From contig NZ_CP014671.1 in NCBI RefSeq assembly GCF_001697225.1, positions 2,356,001 through 2,420,000 on the forward strand: a stretch of 64,000 nucleotides of DNA. Reading direction: 5' to 3'. The translations under genes were made by a program, and so were the position numbers. This DNA is from Immundisolibacter cernigliae. Lineage in GTDB: Bacteria > Pseudomonadota > Gammaproteobacteria > Immundisolibacterales > Immundisolibacteraceae. Below the pieces are notes generated by a model. It was not told where the DNA came from and did not search any database. It saw only the letters and a program-made list of their open reading frames with translations. Below are positions 1-9,199 of the stretch, in pieces (the stretch's first letter is position 1; every line of letters begins with the position of its first letter).

Positions 1-930
1 GGCGATCTGCGCCGGCGTACCGACCCACACCATGTCCTGCGCCAGGATGTCGTCGTAGCTCAGGGCCATCATCTGGTTCATGGCGTCGCTGGCATAGAAG
101 CCATAGCCGGAAGCCAGCAGGCGCTCGCGGTCGGCCTTCTGGTCCAGCGACAGGATCGGCTTGGCGATCTGGTGGTAGAAGTACGGCGCCGCCAGGCGCG
201 CCTGCTCGTGGGCTTCATTCTCGGTCGGCGCGATGTGCACCGGCTGAATCCAGCTGACGATGGGCTTGGTGCCGGCCTTGATGCAGGCGTCGCGGTATTC
301 GGCCATCGGCTTGGCGAACAGCGGATACGGCGCCGGGCCGCCCACGGAGATGCCCCAGCCGCGCTCGGCGGCAAAGCGGAACGAGCGCCCGCTGGTGCCG
401 GTCAGGTACACCGGCATCGGCTTTTGCACCGGCCGCGGATAGACCGTGACGTTATCGACCGTGTACAGCGCGCCGTGGTGCGAGAACCGCTCCTCGGTCA
501 GCGCCTTCATGATGATGTCCTGCGCTTCCTCGTAGCGCGGCTGGCTTTCCTCGTAGGGAATGCCGGCCATCTTGTACAGCCACGCATGACCGCGCCCGAA
601 GCCCAGGTCCAGCCGCCCGCCGGTCAGCACGTCGGCGGTGGCGATCTCGCCCGCCAGCACGGTCGGCGTGTGCAGCGGCAGGGTGTGGCACAGGGTGCGG
701 AAACGGATGTTCTGCGTGCGCTGGGCGGCGGCCGAAAACAGCGCCAGCGGGTTCGACGACTGGCCGAAGGTCGGGAAGAAATGGTGCTCGATGGCCATGT
801 AAACGTCGTAGCCGAGCCGGTCGCACTGCTCGATGTGGCCGATCACGTCCCATACCGCGTCGCCGGTGTCGACACCCGGCATGCAGTTCATTTCGGTATA
901 GACGCCGAATTTCAGCTTGCTCTTTGCCAC
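1..930 (-). CDS. LLM-class flavin-dependent oxidoreductase (3' end outside window)
   Basis: About 310 residues are visible and the C-terminus lies beyond position 1. The start is GTG at 930 (MAKSKLKFGVYTEMN), with a GGGAGT ribosome site about 10 bases upstream. The N-terminal FGVYTEMN strand, the IEHHFFPTFGQSSNP segment and the later LDLGFGRG stretch are typical of bacterial luciferase-like F420/FMN monooxygenases. Members oxidise small organic substrates with reduced flavin. The substrate cannot be read from sequence. The gene lies on the same strand as the catabolic operon but beyond DedA, so membership in that operon is uncertain. Confidence 0.85.
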   Translation of the reverse strand, partial: MAKSKLKFGVYTEMNCMPGVDTGDAVWDVIGHIEQCDRLGYDVYMAIEHHFFPTFGQSSNPLALFSAAAQRTQNIRFRTLCHTLPLHTPTVLAGEIATADVLTGGRLDLGFGRGHAWLYKMAGIPYEESQPRYEEAQDIIMKALTEERFSHHGALYTVDNVTVYPRPVQKPMPVYLTGTSGRSFRFAAERGWGISVGGPAPYPLFAKPMAEYRDACIKAGTKPIVSWIQPVHIAPTENEAHEQARLAAPYFYHQIAKPILSLDQKADRERLLASGYGFYASDAMNQMMALSYDDILAQDMVWVGTPAQIA

Positions 931-1043
931 GAACGGTTACTCCCTACGTGAATGATCCGGCGGCGGTCAGGCACGCATCCAGCCCGCCCCAGCCACGAGG
1001 GGCGCCACTATAAACGTCGCCACCGCCGGCCGACTGATGCCCG

Positions 1044-1688
1044 TCAAGCCACTCGGGTACGGCGTGCCTGCAGCCAATGCACGGCCACCGGCAGCAGCGA
1101 CACGGCGACGATGCCCAGCGCGATCAGTGTCAGGTTGTTCTTGACCACCGGCAGTTGGCCGAATACCACCCCGGCGGTCATGAACAGCAGCACCCATACC
1201 GCCGCGCCGAACACGTTGTAGGCCAGAAAACGCCGGTAATGCATGCTGCCGACGCCGGCCACGAACGGCGCGAAGGTGCGCACGATGGGCACGAAGCGCG
1301 CCAGCACGATGGTCTTGCCGCCGTGGCGCTCGAAAAACGCCCGCGTGCGCGCCAGGTGCTCCTGACGCAGCCAGCGCGAATCCGGGCGCGCATAGACCCG
1401 CGGGCCGACGGCGTGGCCGATGGCGTAATTGACGCTGTCGCCGACCACCGCCGACACGAACAGCACCGCCGCCGCCGTGCCGAAATCCAGCAGCCCGCCG
1501 GCCGCCAGCGTGCCGACCACGAACAGCAGCGAGTCCCCCGGCAGGAACGGCGTCACCACCAGCCCGGTTTCGCAAAACACCACCAGCGCCAGCAAGGCAT
1601 ACACCCACACGCCGTAGTCGGCAGTGAATTCGGCCAGGTGCGTGTCCAGGTGCAGGAACAGGTCGAGCAGGGTGTGCAGCAATTCCAT
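1044..1688 (-). CDS. DedA family inner-membrane protein
   Basis: The protein has 214 residues and several hydrophobic segments. The family signature is visible around FCETGLVVTPFLPGDSLLF and the later GGKTIVLARFVPIVRTFAPF stretch, whose conserved arginines belong to the DedA/VTT (SNARE-associated) domain. Family members are thought to be lipid flippases or proton-dependent transporters needed for membrane homeostasis. ATG at 1688 is preferred to the in-frame ATG at 1733, because TTGGAAG precedes it at normal spacing and the protein then begins at the usual MELLHTLLDL position. There is no evident link with the catabolic genes. Confidence 0.9.
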   Translation of the reverse strand: MELLHTLLDLFLHLDTHLAEFTADYGVWVYALLALVVFCETGLVVTPFLPGDSLLFVVGTLAAGGLLDFGTAAAVLFVSAVVGDSVNYAIGHAVGPRVYARPDSRWLRQEHLARTRAFFERHGGKTIVLARFVPIVRTFAPFVAGVGSMHYRRFLAYNVFGAAVWVLLFMTAGVVFGQLPVVKNNLTLIALGIVAVSLLPVAVHWLQARRTRVA

Positions 1689-1835
1689 GTCGGGCTTCCA
1701 AGAATGCGGCGGGCCAGTATCACGGGCCGTCACTGCCGGAACAAGGCAGCGGCGCCGCGGTGTCTTTGCGGCGCCGGCCTGTTAGATTGCCGCTGCCGCG
1801 CTGTCGCGCGGCGTCATCTACCGGAGGACTCCGTC

Positions 1836-1943
1836 ATGAGCAAAGGCATGGACAAGAAAAAGGAAGTGAAGAAAAAGCCGGCCAAGACCGTCAAGGAAAA
1901 GAAAGAGGCCAAGGCCGTCAAAAAGGCCAAGCAGGACCGTTGA
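1836..1943 (+). CDS. Small lysine-rich protein, 35 aa
   Basis: This short reading frame has a clear ribosome site (GGAGG at 1823-1827) and starts ATG at 1836. The product begins MSKGMDKKKEVKKKPAKT and continues with further Lys/Ala/Glu repeats. More than a third of its residues are lysine and no hydrophobic core is visible, so it is probably disordered and nucleic-acid binding. Similar tiny MSKGMD..KKKPAKT proteins occur as hypotheticals in other Proteobacteria (recalled, not searched). Function unknown. It is transcribed away from DedA and converges with the ketopantoate-reductase-like gene. Confidence 0.6.
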   Translation: MSKGMDKKKEVKKKPAKTVKEKKEAKAVKKAKQDR

Positions 1944-2054
1944 CATCACACGCCCGCCCCGGGCATCCGTGACGGCCATGCCGCGGATGGCAACGGCGCG
2001 CCTTTCTGGTCGAACTGGCGGACCTGTGCCGCAGGAGGCCGCAGGGCGCTGCCC

Positions 2055-3053
2055 TCACTCCAGATACGCATCCTGCGTCTTGATGACGCGGTAGACCGTC
2101 TCGAGCACCGGCACCTGCAGGCCAAGCTCGGCGGCCTTGTCCAGGAAGGGCTTGAGCAGGAAGTCGACCTCGGTTTTCTTGCCGCGGATGACGTCCTCGT
2201 GCATGGAGGTGCGGCCGCGCATGCCCTGCTGCTTGAGGCGCTCGCCGAGTTTCATCATCAGCGCCACGCCGCCCTCGAAGTCGAGCTCGTTCAGTTCCTT
2301 GAACTGCGACATGGGCGCGTAGAAATTCTGTGGCGTGTAGCCCATGGCGCCGTACACGCGCAGCATGTCCTTGGCCAGCGCCACGTAGTGTTCGGCGCCC
2401 TGGCGGATCAGCAGGCCGTCCTGGAAGTACAGGCGCAGGCCGAGCGTGGACACCGACCAGCCGGACGCGGTGCCGATCTGCACCAGTTTTTCCCACAGCA
2501 CCTGCATGATGTTGGGGACCGATTTGGCCACCAGGCCGGAGCGGGTGAAGGCCTCGGCCAGTGCATCGGTGCGCGCGCTGGTGCCGCCGTCCAGTTCGCC
2601 AAACCACGCTGTCGTTGGCGTTGTGAGCGGGTTGCTGACCACGCCCGGCTCGTGCAGCGTGCCGCCCTCGATGGTGGAGGCGCCGACCACCTTGTCGCGC
2701 CCGGCCCACTGGCGCAGGCGCTCTTCCTTGCCGATGCCGTTCTGCAGCGAGAACACGTTCTTGCAGCGGGCTTTCAGGCCTTCGGCCTGGGCCAGCGCGG
2801 TTTCGGTGTCCTTGCCCTTGACCAGCACGATCAGGTGGTCGAATTCCCCCGCCGCCTCGTCGGGGCTGGTGACGGCGCTGAGGTTCTCGCGCACCAGATG
2901 CTCGCCGCGCACGCCGCTGATCTTGAGGCCCTTGCTGTTGATCGCCTCGGCATGGGCCGGGCGGCAGATGAGGGTGACGTCCTCGCCGGCCTTGGCGAGG
3001 TAACCGCCGATGACCGAACCCAGACCGCCGGCACCCAGAATGACAAAACGCAT
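2055..3053 (-). CDS. Ketopantoate reductase family (PanE/ApbA-like) dehydrogenase
   Basis: The product has 332 residues. The N-terminus MRFVILGAGGLGSVIGG carries the GxGxxG dinucleotide-binding loop at about residues 7-12. A VLVKGKDT segment, SLQNGIGKEE and WEKLVQIG with the likely catalytic lysine follow the PanE fold, NADPH-dependent 2-oxoacid reduction. An AAGGAAG ribosome site precedes the ATG. It lies 30 bases beyond a cytochrome gene at the downstream end of the minus-strand catabolic operon. It may therefore reduce a 2-keto catabolic intermediate rather than make pantoate. That reassignment is inference. Confidence 0.8.
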   Translation of the reverse strand: MRFVILGAGGLGSVIGGYLAKAGEDVTLICRPAHAEAINSKGLKISGVRGEHLVRENLSAVTSPDEAAGEFDHLIVLVKGKDTETALAQAEGLKARCKNVFSLQNGIGKEERLRQWAGRDKVVGASTIEGGTLHEPGVVSNPLTTPTTAWFGELDGGTSARTDALAEAFTRSGLVAKSVPNIMQVLWEKLVQIGTASGWSVSTLGLRLYFQDGLLIRQGAEHYVALAKDMLRVYGAMGYTPQNFYAPMSQFKELNELDFEGGVALMMKLGERLKQQGMRGRTSMHEDVIRGKKTEVDFLLKPFLDKAAELGLQVPVLETVYRVIKTQDAYLE

Positions 3054-3083
3054 GGTTCTTCCTTGGTTTGAAAAATCGGTAAA

Positions 3084-3653
3084 TCAGGCCTTGCGCCGCC
3101 GGCGCAGCAGAACCACCAGCAGTACCAGCGCGGCAATGGCCGGCAGGATGAGCGTGAACAGCTTCGGGCGGATGCCGAACAACCAGATCTGCTCCAGCGT
3201 CGGGGCGACGGTGTATGCCCCGCCGGGGTGCTCGGCCGGAATCTTGTCGGCCGGCGTGCTGCGGATGTACTCGACCAGGCGCGTGAGCTCCTCGTCAGTG
3301 ACGTCGGTCGGGCGCAGCGGCGGCATGCCCAGCAGGCCGTTGCGCACCACGTGGGCGATGTACTCGCCCGGCAGGTCCTGGCGGTTCAGGATGACCGACT
3401 GCGCCTCGCCCTTGGTCTGCGCCAGTTTGGCGGCACCGGGGTGCGCCGGACCGGGGGCGTGGCAGGCACGGCAGAACAGCACGAACAGCTCCTCGCCGCT
3501 GCGTTCGCCGACCGGCGTGGTGGCGTCGGCGACCGGGCTGGTTGCGGCATCGGCTGCCGGGGCATCGCTTGCGCCATGCGCGAATTGCATGCCGCCGGCC
3601 AGGCCGAGCAACACGGCGGCGACAAGGCGCAGGGTGTTTTTTTGAACGGTCAT
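3084..3653 (-). CDS. Membrane-anchored cytochrome c, partner of the upstream flavoprotein
   Basis: The protein has 189 residues. A signal peptide (about 1-27) is followed by one haem-binding CRACH at 61-65 and a likely axial Met110 in LLGMPPLRP. Near the C-terminus a hydrophobic helix (about 163-181) is followed by RRRRK, so the haem domain should sit on the periplasmic face of the inner membrane. The gene starts 9 bases after the stop of the VAO/PCMH-type flavoprotein. This copies the flavoprotein/cytochrome pairing of p-cresol methylhydroxylase. The role inferred is to pass substrate electrons to the respiratory chain. Confidence 0.85.
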   Translation of the reverse strand: MTVQKNTLRLVAAVLLGLAGGMQFAHGASDAPAADAATSPVADATTPVGERSGEELFVLFCRACHAPGPAHPGAAKLAQTKGEAQSVILNRQDLPGEYIAHVVRNGLLGMPPLRPTDVTDEELTRLVEYIRSTPADKIPAEHPGGAYTVAPTLEQIWLFGIRPKLFTLILPAIAALVLLVVLLRRRRKA

Positions 3654-3662
3654 GGCTGCGCC

Positions 3663-5234
3663 TCAGGTACGGGGGCCGGTCCAGTTGGACGGCCAGATGC
3701 CGGACTTGCCCGGCGACAGGATGCCGTTCGGGTCCAGGGCGTCCTTGATGACCTGGTTCACCTTGCGCAGGGCGCCGCCCTGGCCGTCGTACATGTCGGC
3801 GATGATGTCCATGTAGGTGAGGTTGGCCTTCAGCTCGCCATAGCCGTGCTGCTTGGCGATGGCGACCAGCTCGCGCGAGCAGGCGTCGGCGCGCTGTCGG
3901 GCGTCCTCGTCGCGCGGGTCGAACATGATCATGACCAGCGTGATCATGGTGCGGAACATGGCCACTTCTTCGCAGATCATGTCGAAGCCGTGGCGGTTGA
4001 GCAGTTCCTTGAAGGTGTTGAACATCTCCCGGGCGTTCTTGCCGGTCATGGCCGCCATGGGGGTGAAGTTCAGATGCCCGCCGCCGTCCCAGTTGACCAG
4101 GTTGAACTCGGTCATGTTCGGCTCGCCGCGCATCAGTTTTTCGCGGTAGTTCCAGCCGGCGTCATCGGCCGGCCGGTCGCCCTGCAGGTACACCTTGGCG
4201 CCGGGAATGCGGGTCAGCTCGTGCTGCACCATCTGCCAGGTCATTTCGACGTTCTCGGGCAGGCCGTACAGGGCGCCGTAGATGTTCCACATGCCAAGGT
4301 CCAGTTCCTTGGCCACCTCGCGCCAGCGCTCGTCCGGGATGATGCCCGGCTTGTCCCACAGCTGCTTGCGCAGGCGCTGCACCGAGGCGCTGTAGGAGAT
4401 GTGCTCGATGACCACGCCGTTCTGGATGACCATGTTCATCTTGAGCGGTCGCAGGATGTCCATCAGCGGGCCGATGTCGTCCTCATTCTCGTACGTGACC
4501 ATGAACGGCTTGTAGGCCGGCGGTACCGGCATCAGCCAGAAGCCCATCTTGGTGACGATGCCGAAATTGCCCTGCGAGAACATGCCGTCCACGTAAGGCC
4601 CAAAGCCGTACTTGAACAGCTGCCAGCTGGTGTTGCCGGGCATGGCGCCCATGCCGGTGCGCAGCAGCTGGCCGTCAGCCAGCAGCACCTCCATGCCGCA
4701 GGAGAACAGGAAGTGGTCGGCGTAGGGCGTATAGCCGGCGCCGTGTTCCAGCGCGTTGCCGATCATGCCGCCCCAGCCGGGCGCGGCGCAGTCGATCCAC
4801 AGCTTGTAGCCCTTCTCCTGCAGGTGCTGGTACAGCTGGTAGTACGACACGCCCGGCTCGACCAGGCAGTAGCCGGATTCCTCGTTTACCTCCAGGATGC
4901 GGTTCATGCGTTTGAGGTCCAGCACCAGGTAGCCGGCCTGCTTGGGCGCCGGGCCGCCGTAGGCGAAGTTCTTGCCGTTGCCGTAGGTCCACAGCGGCAG
5001 CTTGTACTGGTTGGCCACCTGCAGCACGGCCTGCACTTCGGCCACCGAGGCGGCCGAGATGGCGGCCGATGGCATGCGCGTTTCCGGCGGCACCGCCGAC
5101 ATGTGGTCCAGATAGGGCTGCAAATCCCCCTCCGGGTCCGTGAAGACCCAGGCCGCGCCCACGATCTTGCGGATTTCCGCCAGGGCTGTCTGGAAATCCT
5201 CGCGCGCTACGCCGTGCGGCAGGTACTCGGGCAT
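3663..5234 (-). CDS. VAO/PCMH-family FAD enzyme (4-alkylphenol or vanillyl-alcohol type)
   Basis: The protein has 523 residues with an N-terminal FAD-binding domain. YGNGKNFAYGGPAP and LDLKRMNRILEVNEE match the 4-cresol dehydrogenase / vanillyl-alcohol oxidase family. Such enzymes oxidise para-alkyl or para-alkoxymethyl phenols through a quinone methide. At the position where p-cresol methylhydroxylase carries its FAD-linking tyrosine this protein has Val380 (FNLVNW). His387 (GGGHLNFTP) aligns, by recalled sequence, with the FAD-linking histidine of vanillyl-alcohol oxidase. The start at 5234 is set by AAGGAGA. It precedes its cytochrome partner and follows two Rieske oxygenases. Confidence 0.88.
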   Translation of the reverse strand: MPEYLPHGVAREDFQTALAEIRKIVGAAWVFTDPEGDLQPYLDHMSAVPPETRMPSAAISAASVAEVQAVLQVANQYKLPLWTYGNGKNFAYGGPAPKQAGYLVLDLKRMNRILEVNEESGYCLVEPGVSYYQLYQHLQEKGYKLWIDCAAPGWGGMIGNALEHGAGYTPYADHFLFSCGMEVLLADGQLLRTGMGAMPGNTSWQLFKYGFGPYVDGMFSQGNFGIVTKMGFWLMPVPPAYKPFMVTYENEDDIGPLMDILRPLKMNMVIQNGVVIEHISYSASVQRLRKQLWDKPGIIPDERWREVAKELDLGMWNIYGALYGLPENVEMTWQMVQHELTRIPGAKVYLQGDRPADDAGWNYREKLMRGEPNMTEFNLVNWDGGGHLNFTPMAAMTGKNAREMFNTFKELLNRHGFDMICEEVAMFRTMITLVMIMFDPRDEDARQRADACSRELVAIAKQHGYGELKANLTYMDIIADMYDGQGGALRKVNQVIKDALDPNGILSPGKSGIWPSNWTGPRT

Positions 5235-5296
5235 CGATTTCTCCTTGCGGTGGCCTTGCGGCCACGGGTATTGCGTTGTTCGTGGGACTTGGCAGA

Positions 5297-6655
5297 TCAG
5301 TCGGCGAGGACTGGCGCCAGCAGGCGCAGCCACTCGCGATACTGGCCGTGCAGCAGCACTTCATCCTGGAAATCCGGGCCGCTCATGTGGGCGTCCATGC
5401 CGACCGCCGCAGACTCCTCGTCACCGCCCGCGTGGGCATGCGCAAAGCCGCGGTCGTAGCCCAGTTGCCAGGGCACCAGGCGGCCCTGCAGGCCGTCGTG
5501 GCAGGCCTCGAAGGTGGACAGGTCATCCGGCGTGGCCAGACCCGTGGCGTTGTAGAAGTCCTCGAACTGGCGGATGCGGCGGGTGCGCACGTCCGGTTCG
5601 TCCTCGCGCGCGGCAAGCGCGAAGCTCTCGACCTTGGTGAAGTCCACCGACACCGGCTTGATGACACGAATCTGCGTGGCCGCGTGATCCATCAGCAGCA
5701 GGTTCGGGAAGATCAGCAGATTGCGCAGGCGCCCGACCACCCATTCGGCATGCGCGGCGCCGTGGCGCTGCGCGATCTGTTCGCGCCGGTTCCACACCGG
5801 GCGGTTCTGTGGCTGCCCGAAGCTGCCCCACATCAGGGTGTGGCCGTGGCCGTAGTCGTACCAGCCGCTTTTCATTTGCAGCAGCGAGTCGCCGCCGAAG
5901 CTGCGCTGCACACCGCCGGCCGTGGCCTTTCTGGCGCGCCGCTCGGCGTCGCGCTTCATGACGCCGACGTAGTTGGCATGCACGGCGGTGAAGTGATAGC
6001 CGTCGATGCCGTTTTCCGGCTGCAGCTTCCAGTTGCCGCGGTGGGTGTAGGTGGACCAGCCGCGCAGGACTTCGAGCGGGCTCTCGGACTGATCCATGAC
6101 GAAATCGATGGCCTTGGCGGCGCCGCCCAGGTGCTCGGCCAGCGTCGGCACGTCCGGGTTCAGGGAGCCGAACACCAGGCCGCGATACACGGCCAGTTTC
6201 GGGATGGCCTTCAGGTCATGCGACTGCTGCTCGAAGGCCGGCGGATAGGCGCCGCTGGCGTGGTCCTTGATGTCGACGTTCTTGCCGGCGGTGTCGTAGA
6301 CCCAGCCGTGATACGGGCAGGTCAGGAACTGCTGGTTGCCCTTTCGGGTGCGGCACAGGGTGGCGCCGCGGTGTGCGCAGGCGTTCACGAAGCCATGCAC
6401 CTGGCCGTCCTTGCCGCGCGTGATGACCACCGGCTGGCGGCCCATCTCGGTGGTGAAGAAATCGCCCGGATTGGGCACCTGCCCCTCGTGGCACAGGAAT
6501 ATCCAGGTGTTCTCGAAGATGTATTTCATCTCCAGCTCGAACAGCTCGGCCTCGTTGAACAGGCGCCGGCTGACCAGAAAGGTGCCGTCCTGCGGCTGGT
6601 CCACGACCAGTTCGCGTGGATCGAGAAAGGGATGAGCCTCGACGGGCTTGTTCAT
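5297..6655 (-). CDS. Rieske ring-hydroxylating oxygenase alpha subunit, BenA-like (copy A)
   Basis: The protein has 452 residues. The Rieske [2Fe-2S] ligands are C93-x-H95 and C113-x2-H116 (CAHRG, CPYHGW). The mononuclear iron site is seen in ENGIDGYHFTAVH with Asp218, His221 and His226. Overall it resembles benzoate/toluate dioxygenase large subunits, which dihydroxylate aromatic carboxylates to cis-diols. No beta subunit lies beside it. The only BenB-like beta subunit is at 22537 on the other strand. It is a clear paralogue of the next gene upstream. Confidence 0.9.
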   Translation of the reverse strand: MNKPVEAHPFLDPRELVVDQPQDGTFLVSRRLFNEAELFELEMKYIFENTWIFLCHEGQVPNPGDFFTTEMGRQPVVITRGKDGQVHGFVNACAHRGATLCRTRKGNQQFLTCPYHGWVYDTAGKNVDIKDHASGAYPPAFEQQSHDLKAIPKLAVYRGLVFGSLNPDVPTLAEHLGGAAKAIDFVMDQSESPLEVLRGWSTYTHRGNWKLQPENGIDGYHFTAVHANYVGVMKRDAERRARKATAGGVQRSFGGDSLLQMKSGWYDYGHGHTLMWGSFGQPQNRPVWNRREQIAQRHGAAHAEWVVGRLRNLLIFPNLLLMDHAATQIRVIKPVSVDFTKVESFALAAREDEPDVRTRRIRQFEDFYNATGLATPDDLSTFEACHDGLQGRLVPWQLGYDRGFAHAHAGGDEESAAVGMDAHMSGPDFQDEVLLHGQYREWLRLLAPVLAD

Positions 6656-6686
6656 GGTGCAACCTCCGGTGGGGGGGCGGGTGGTC

Positions 6687-8003
6687 TCAGCGCGATCCGG
6701 TCAGCAGCTGGTGCCAGCGCCGGTAGAAGCTGTGGAAGATGTTCTCGTCTGCCCAGTTCGGGCCCGCCGTGTGGGGCGTCGAGCCGACGCTGCGGGCCGC
6801 CTCATCGGCGCCCTGGATGACCCGGCTCAGGCCCCGGTCCAGGTGCTGCACGGTGCCGGCCAGGCCCTGGTTGCCGGCCTGGCAGGCTTCGAACTCGCTC
6901 AGGTCGTCCGGCGTGGCCATGCCGGTGGCGTTGAAGAAATCCTCGTACTGGCGCACGCGGCGTGTGCGCGCCGAGGCGCTCTCGCCCTTCGGAGCGATGC
7001 AGAAGATGGTGACCTCGGTCTTGTCGATCGCCAGCGGCCGGAATACCCGAATCTGCGTCGAGGTCTGGTCCATCAGGAACACGTTCGGAAACAGGCCAAG
7101 ATTGCGGCTGCAGTCGATCATCCAGTGCGCCTGCACCGGGCCCATGCGTTGTTCGATTTCGGCCCGGCGCTGCGCCAGCGGGCGGTCGTTGGCACCCGGT
7201 ACCTCGCCCCACAGCAACGAGTGACCCATGCCAAGGTCATAGGCGCCACTGGTCATCTTGGTGATGTCGCCGCCGCCGACGATGGCCTTGACCTTGTCTT
7301 CCTTGCCCATCGTCATGCGCCGCTGGACCATGGCCACGTAATTGGCGTGCACGCTGGTGACGTGGTAACCGTCGACGCCGTTCTCGGCCTGCAGTTTCCA
7401 GTTGGAGTTGTAGGTGTACGTGGATGAGCCGCGCAGCACTTCCAGACCCTCGGGCGACTGGTCGGCCATCAGGTCGATGAACGGCATCGCCGCCCCAAGG
7501 TGCTCGGCGAGCGTGGGCACATCGGCGCTCAGCGAGCCGAACACGAAGCCGCGGTAGGACTCCAGCTTCGGGATGGCGGTCAGGTCGTGCGATTGCGCCT
7601 CGAAGGCGGCCGGATAGGCGCCGCTGGCGTGGTCCTTGATGTCGACGTTCTTGCCGGCGGTGTCATACACCCAGCCGTGGTAGGGGCAGGTGAAGAACTG
7701 CTGGTTGCCCTTGCGCGTGCGGCACAGGGTGGCGCCGCGGTGCGCGCAGGCGTTCACGAAGCCACGCACCTGGTCATCCTTGCCGCGCACGATGATGACC
7801 GGCTGGCGGCCCATGTGGGTGGCGAAGAAATCCCCCGCGTTCGGGATCTGGCTCTCGTGACACAGATACAGCCAGCTGGCCTCGAAGATGTGCTTCATCT
7901 CCAGCTCGAACAGCTCGGGGTTCAGGTATACGTCGCGGTTGACGTCGAACACGCCCTCGCTGATGCGATCGTCGATCCAGGTGTTGATGGTCTCGATTTT
8001 CAC
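6687..8003 (-). CDS. Rieske ring-hydroxylating oxygenase alpha subunit, BenA-like (copy B)
   Basis: The protein has 438 residues and aligns without gaps with copy A over the Rieske and iron sites, shifted by seven residues: C86, H88, C106, H109, then Asp211, His214 and His219. Both proteins share an identical KNVDIKDHASGAYP stretch, so they arose by duplication. Differences are spread through the catalytic domain, including RGSSTYTYNSNW against RGWSTYTHRGNW, so substrate ranges may differ. It is in the same operon, 31 bases before copy A, and must also borrow a beta subunit and a reductase. Confidence 0.9.
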   Translation of the reverse strand: MKIETINTWIDDRISEGVFDVNRDVYLNPELFELEMKHIFEASWLYLCHESQIPNAGDFFATHMGRQPVIIVRGKDDQVRGFVNACAHRGATLCRTRKGNQQFFTCPYHGWVYDTAGKNVDIKDHASGAYPAAFEAQSHDLTAIPKLESYRGFVFGSLSADVPTLAEHLGAAMPFIDLMADQSPEGLEVLRGSSTYTYNSNWKLQAENGVDGYHVTSVHANYVAMVQRRMTMGKEDKVKAIVGGGDITKMTSGAYDLGMGHSLLWGEVPGANDRPLAQRRAEIEQRMGPVQAHWMIDCSRNLGLFPNVFLMDQTSTQIRVFRPLAIDKTEVTIFCIAPKGESASARTRRVRQYEDFFNATGMATPDDLSEFEACQAGNQGLAGTVQHLDRGLSRVIQGADEAARSVGSTPHTAGPNWADENIFHSFYRRWHQLLTGSR

Positions 8004-8042
8004 GGGCGTGCTCCTCTTGTGGGGTATGTGCTTTGTCGGCGT

Positions 8043-9158
8043 TCAGGCCGGCGCGGCGGCCGCGCCATTGCCCAGCCACTGTGGCCAGCCGGCGGCGCGG
8101 TTGGCGGCAATGGCCAGTTCACGTTCGCGGGCGCTGGCGTGGTGGGTGTCCCAGTGTTCCAGCAGCGGGCGGCCGATCAGCCGCTCCCAGAGCGGCGGCA
8201 CCAGGGCCAGCACGAAGCAGGTCACGGCGCTCGGCATTTGCGGGGCACTGGGCCGCGGCGTCAGGCGCCAGTAGGGACGGTCCGGGTCCACGTGGTGCTG
8301 CGAGTGGGTCACGATCTCGAAGGTCAGCGCCCGGCCCAGCGGCGTCAGGTGGTTCCAGGCGTGGCGATCCTCGATCGGCGTGCCCGGTTCGCGCAGCAGG
8401 CCGTAGTGCTGGATGTAGCTGAAGATTTCCAGGATGAACAGACCCAGCGCCGACACCAGCATCAGCAGCAGCATGCCGGTAAGGCCGGTGGCCAGATAAA
8501 AGCCGCCCAGCAGCAGCGCATACATGCCGATGCCCCGCAGGATCAGGTTCTGCGGCGACCAGAAGCTCAGGCCCAGCCGATCAAGGCGCGTCATCTCGAT
8601 CTGCCACGAGCGCCGGTGCTGGCGGTACGCGGCACGCACGACGAAGCGGTACACGTTCTCGCCGCGAAACGGCGTTTCGGTGTCGTCCGCAGTGTCGGTT
8701 TCGATGTGATGCACGTGCACATGCGCCAGCGCGCTGTAGCCGGACGCGAAGATGGTGCCCAGCACACTGCCGACGAACTTGCCCAGCGCGCTGTGGCGAT
8801 GAAACATCTCGTGCGCCGCCGGCAGGCCGCCCAGCGCCGTCATGAAGGCCACCGACACCGCGGCGCCGAAGTAATCGAGTGGCGCCAGATCCGCATTGGC
8901 GGTGCCGATGCGCCAGGCGAACACCACCCACAGCAGTGCCACCGGCACCACCTGGAAGTACAGGATCAGGTCCGCCAGCAGCGGATGGGCGCCGCGGCGC
9001 ATGCCGTGATCCTTGCCCAGCAGCGGGTCGGTTACCGCCACCGCCAGGAAGGCGGCAAAGCCTAGCCACACCCAGTGCCCGCCCAGCCACAGGCCGGCGA
9101 TGCCGCTGGCCACCAGCAGTGCCGGCGACATGTAACGCAAGTAATCGAGTCTGGTCAT
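8043..9158 (-). CDS. XylM/AlkB-family membrane non-haem diiron hydroxylase (copy 1)
   Basis: The protein has 371 residues, several membrane helices and the diiron histidine motifs of alkane/xylene monooxygenases: HEMFHRH at 116-122, HVHVHH at 146-151, a later IQHYG and HSQHHVDP. Family members hydroxylate alkyl chains or methyl groups on aromatic rings (XylM on toluene/xylene, CymA on p-cymene). No XylA-type reductase is beside it. It is followed at once by two Rieske oxygenase genes and preceded by the decarboxylase genes, so side-chain oxidation of an alkyl-aromatic is the likely role. Confidence 0.88.
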   Translation of the reverse strand: MTRLDYLRYMSPALLVASGIAGLWLGGHWVWLGFAAFLAVAVTDPLLGKDHGMRRGAHPLLADLILYFQVVPVALLWVVFAWRIGTANADLAPLDYFGAAVSVAFMTALGGLPAAHEMFHRHSALGKFVGSVLGTIFASGYSALAHVHVHHIETDTADDTETPFRGENVYRFVVRAAYRQHRRSWQIEMTRLDRLGLSFWSPQNLILRGIGMYALLLGGFYLATGLTGMLLLMLVSALGLFILEIFSYIQHYGLLREPGTPIEDRHAWNHLTPLGRALTFEIVTHSQHHVDPDRPYWRLTPRPSAPQMPSAVTCFVLALVPPLWERLIGRPLLEHWDTHHASARERELAIAANRAAGWPQWLGNGAAAAPA

Positions 9159-9199
9159 CGTCGTTCCCTGTCAATGTCCAGTCGGCAGGACCGGCCGCC

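Noticed and set aside
3228-5459. 743-codon open frame opposite the first flavoprotein, and similar long antisense frames (32465-34633, 35941-38736, 12745-14454)
   Set aside because: They mirror real genes in a GC-rich genome, have His/Gln/Arg/Val-rich low-information products without family motifs, and overlap well-supported genes entirely.
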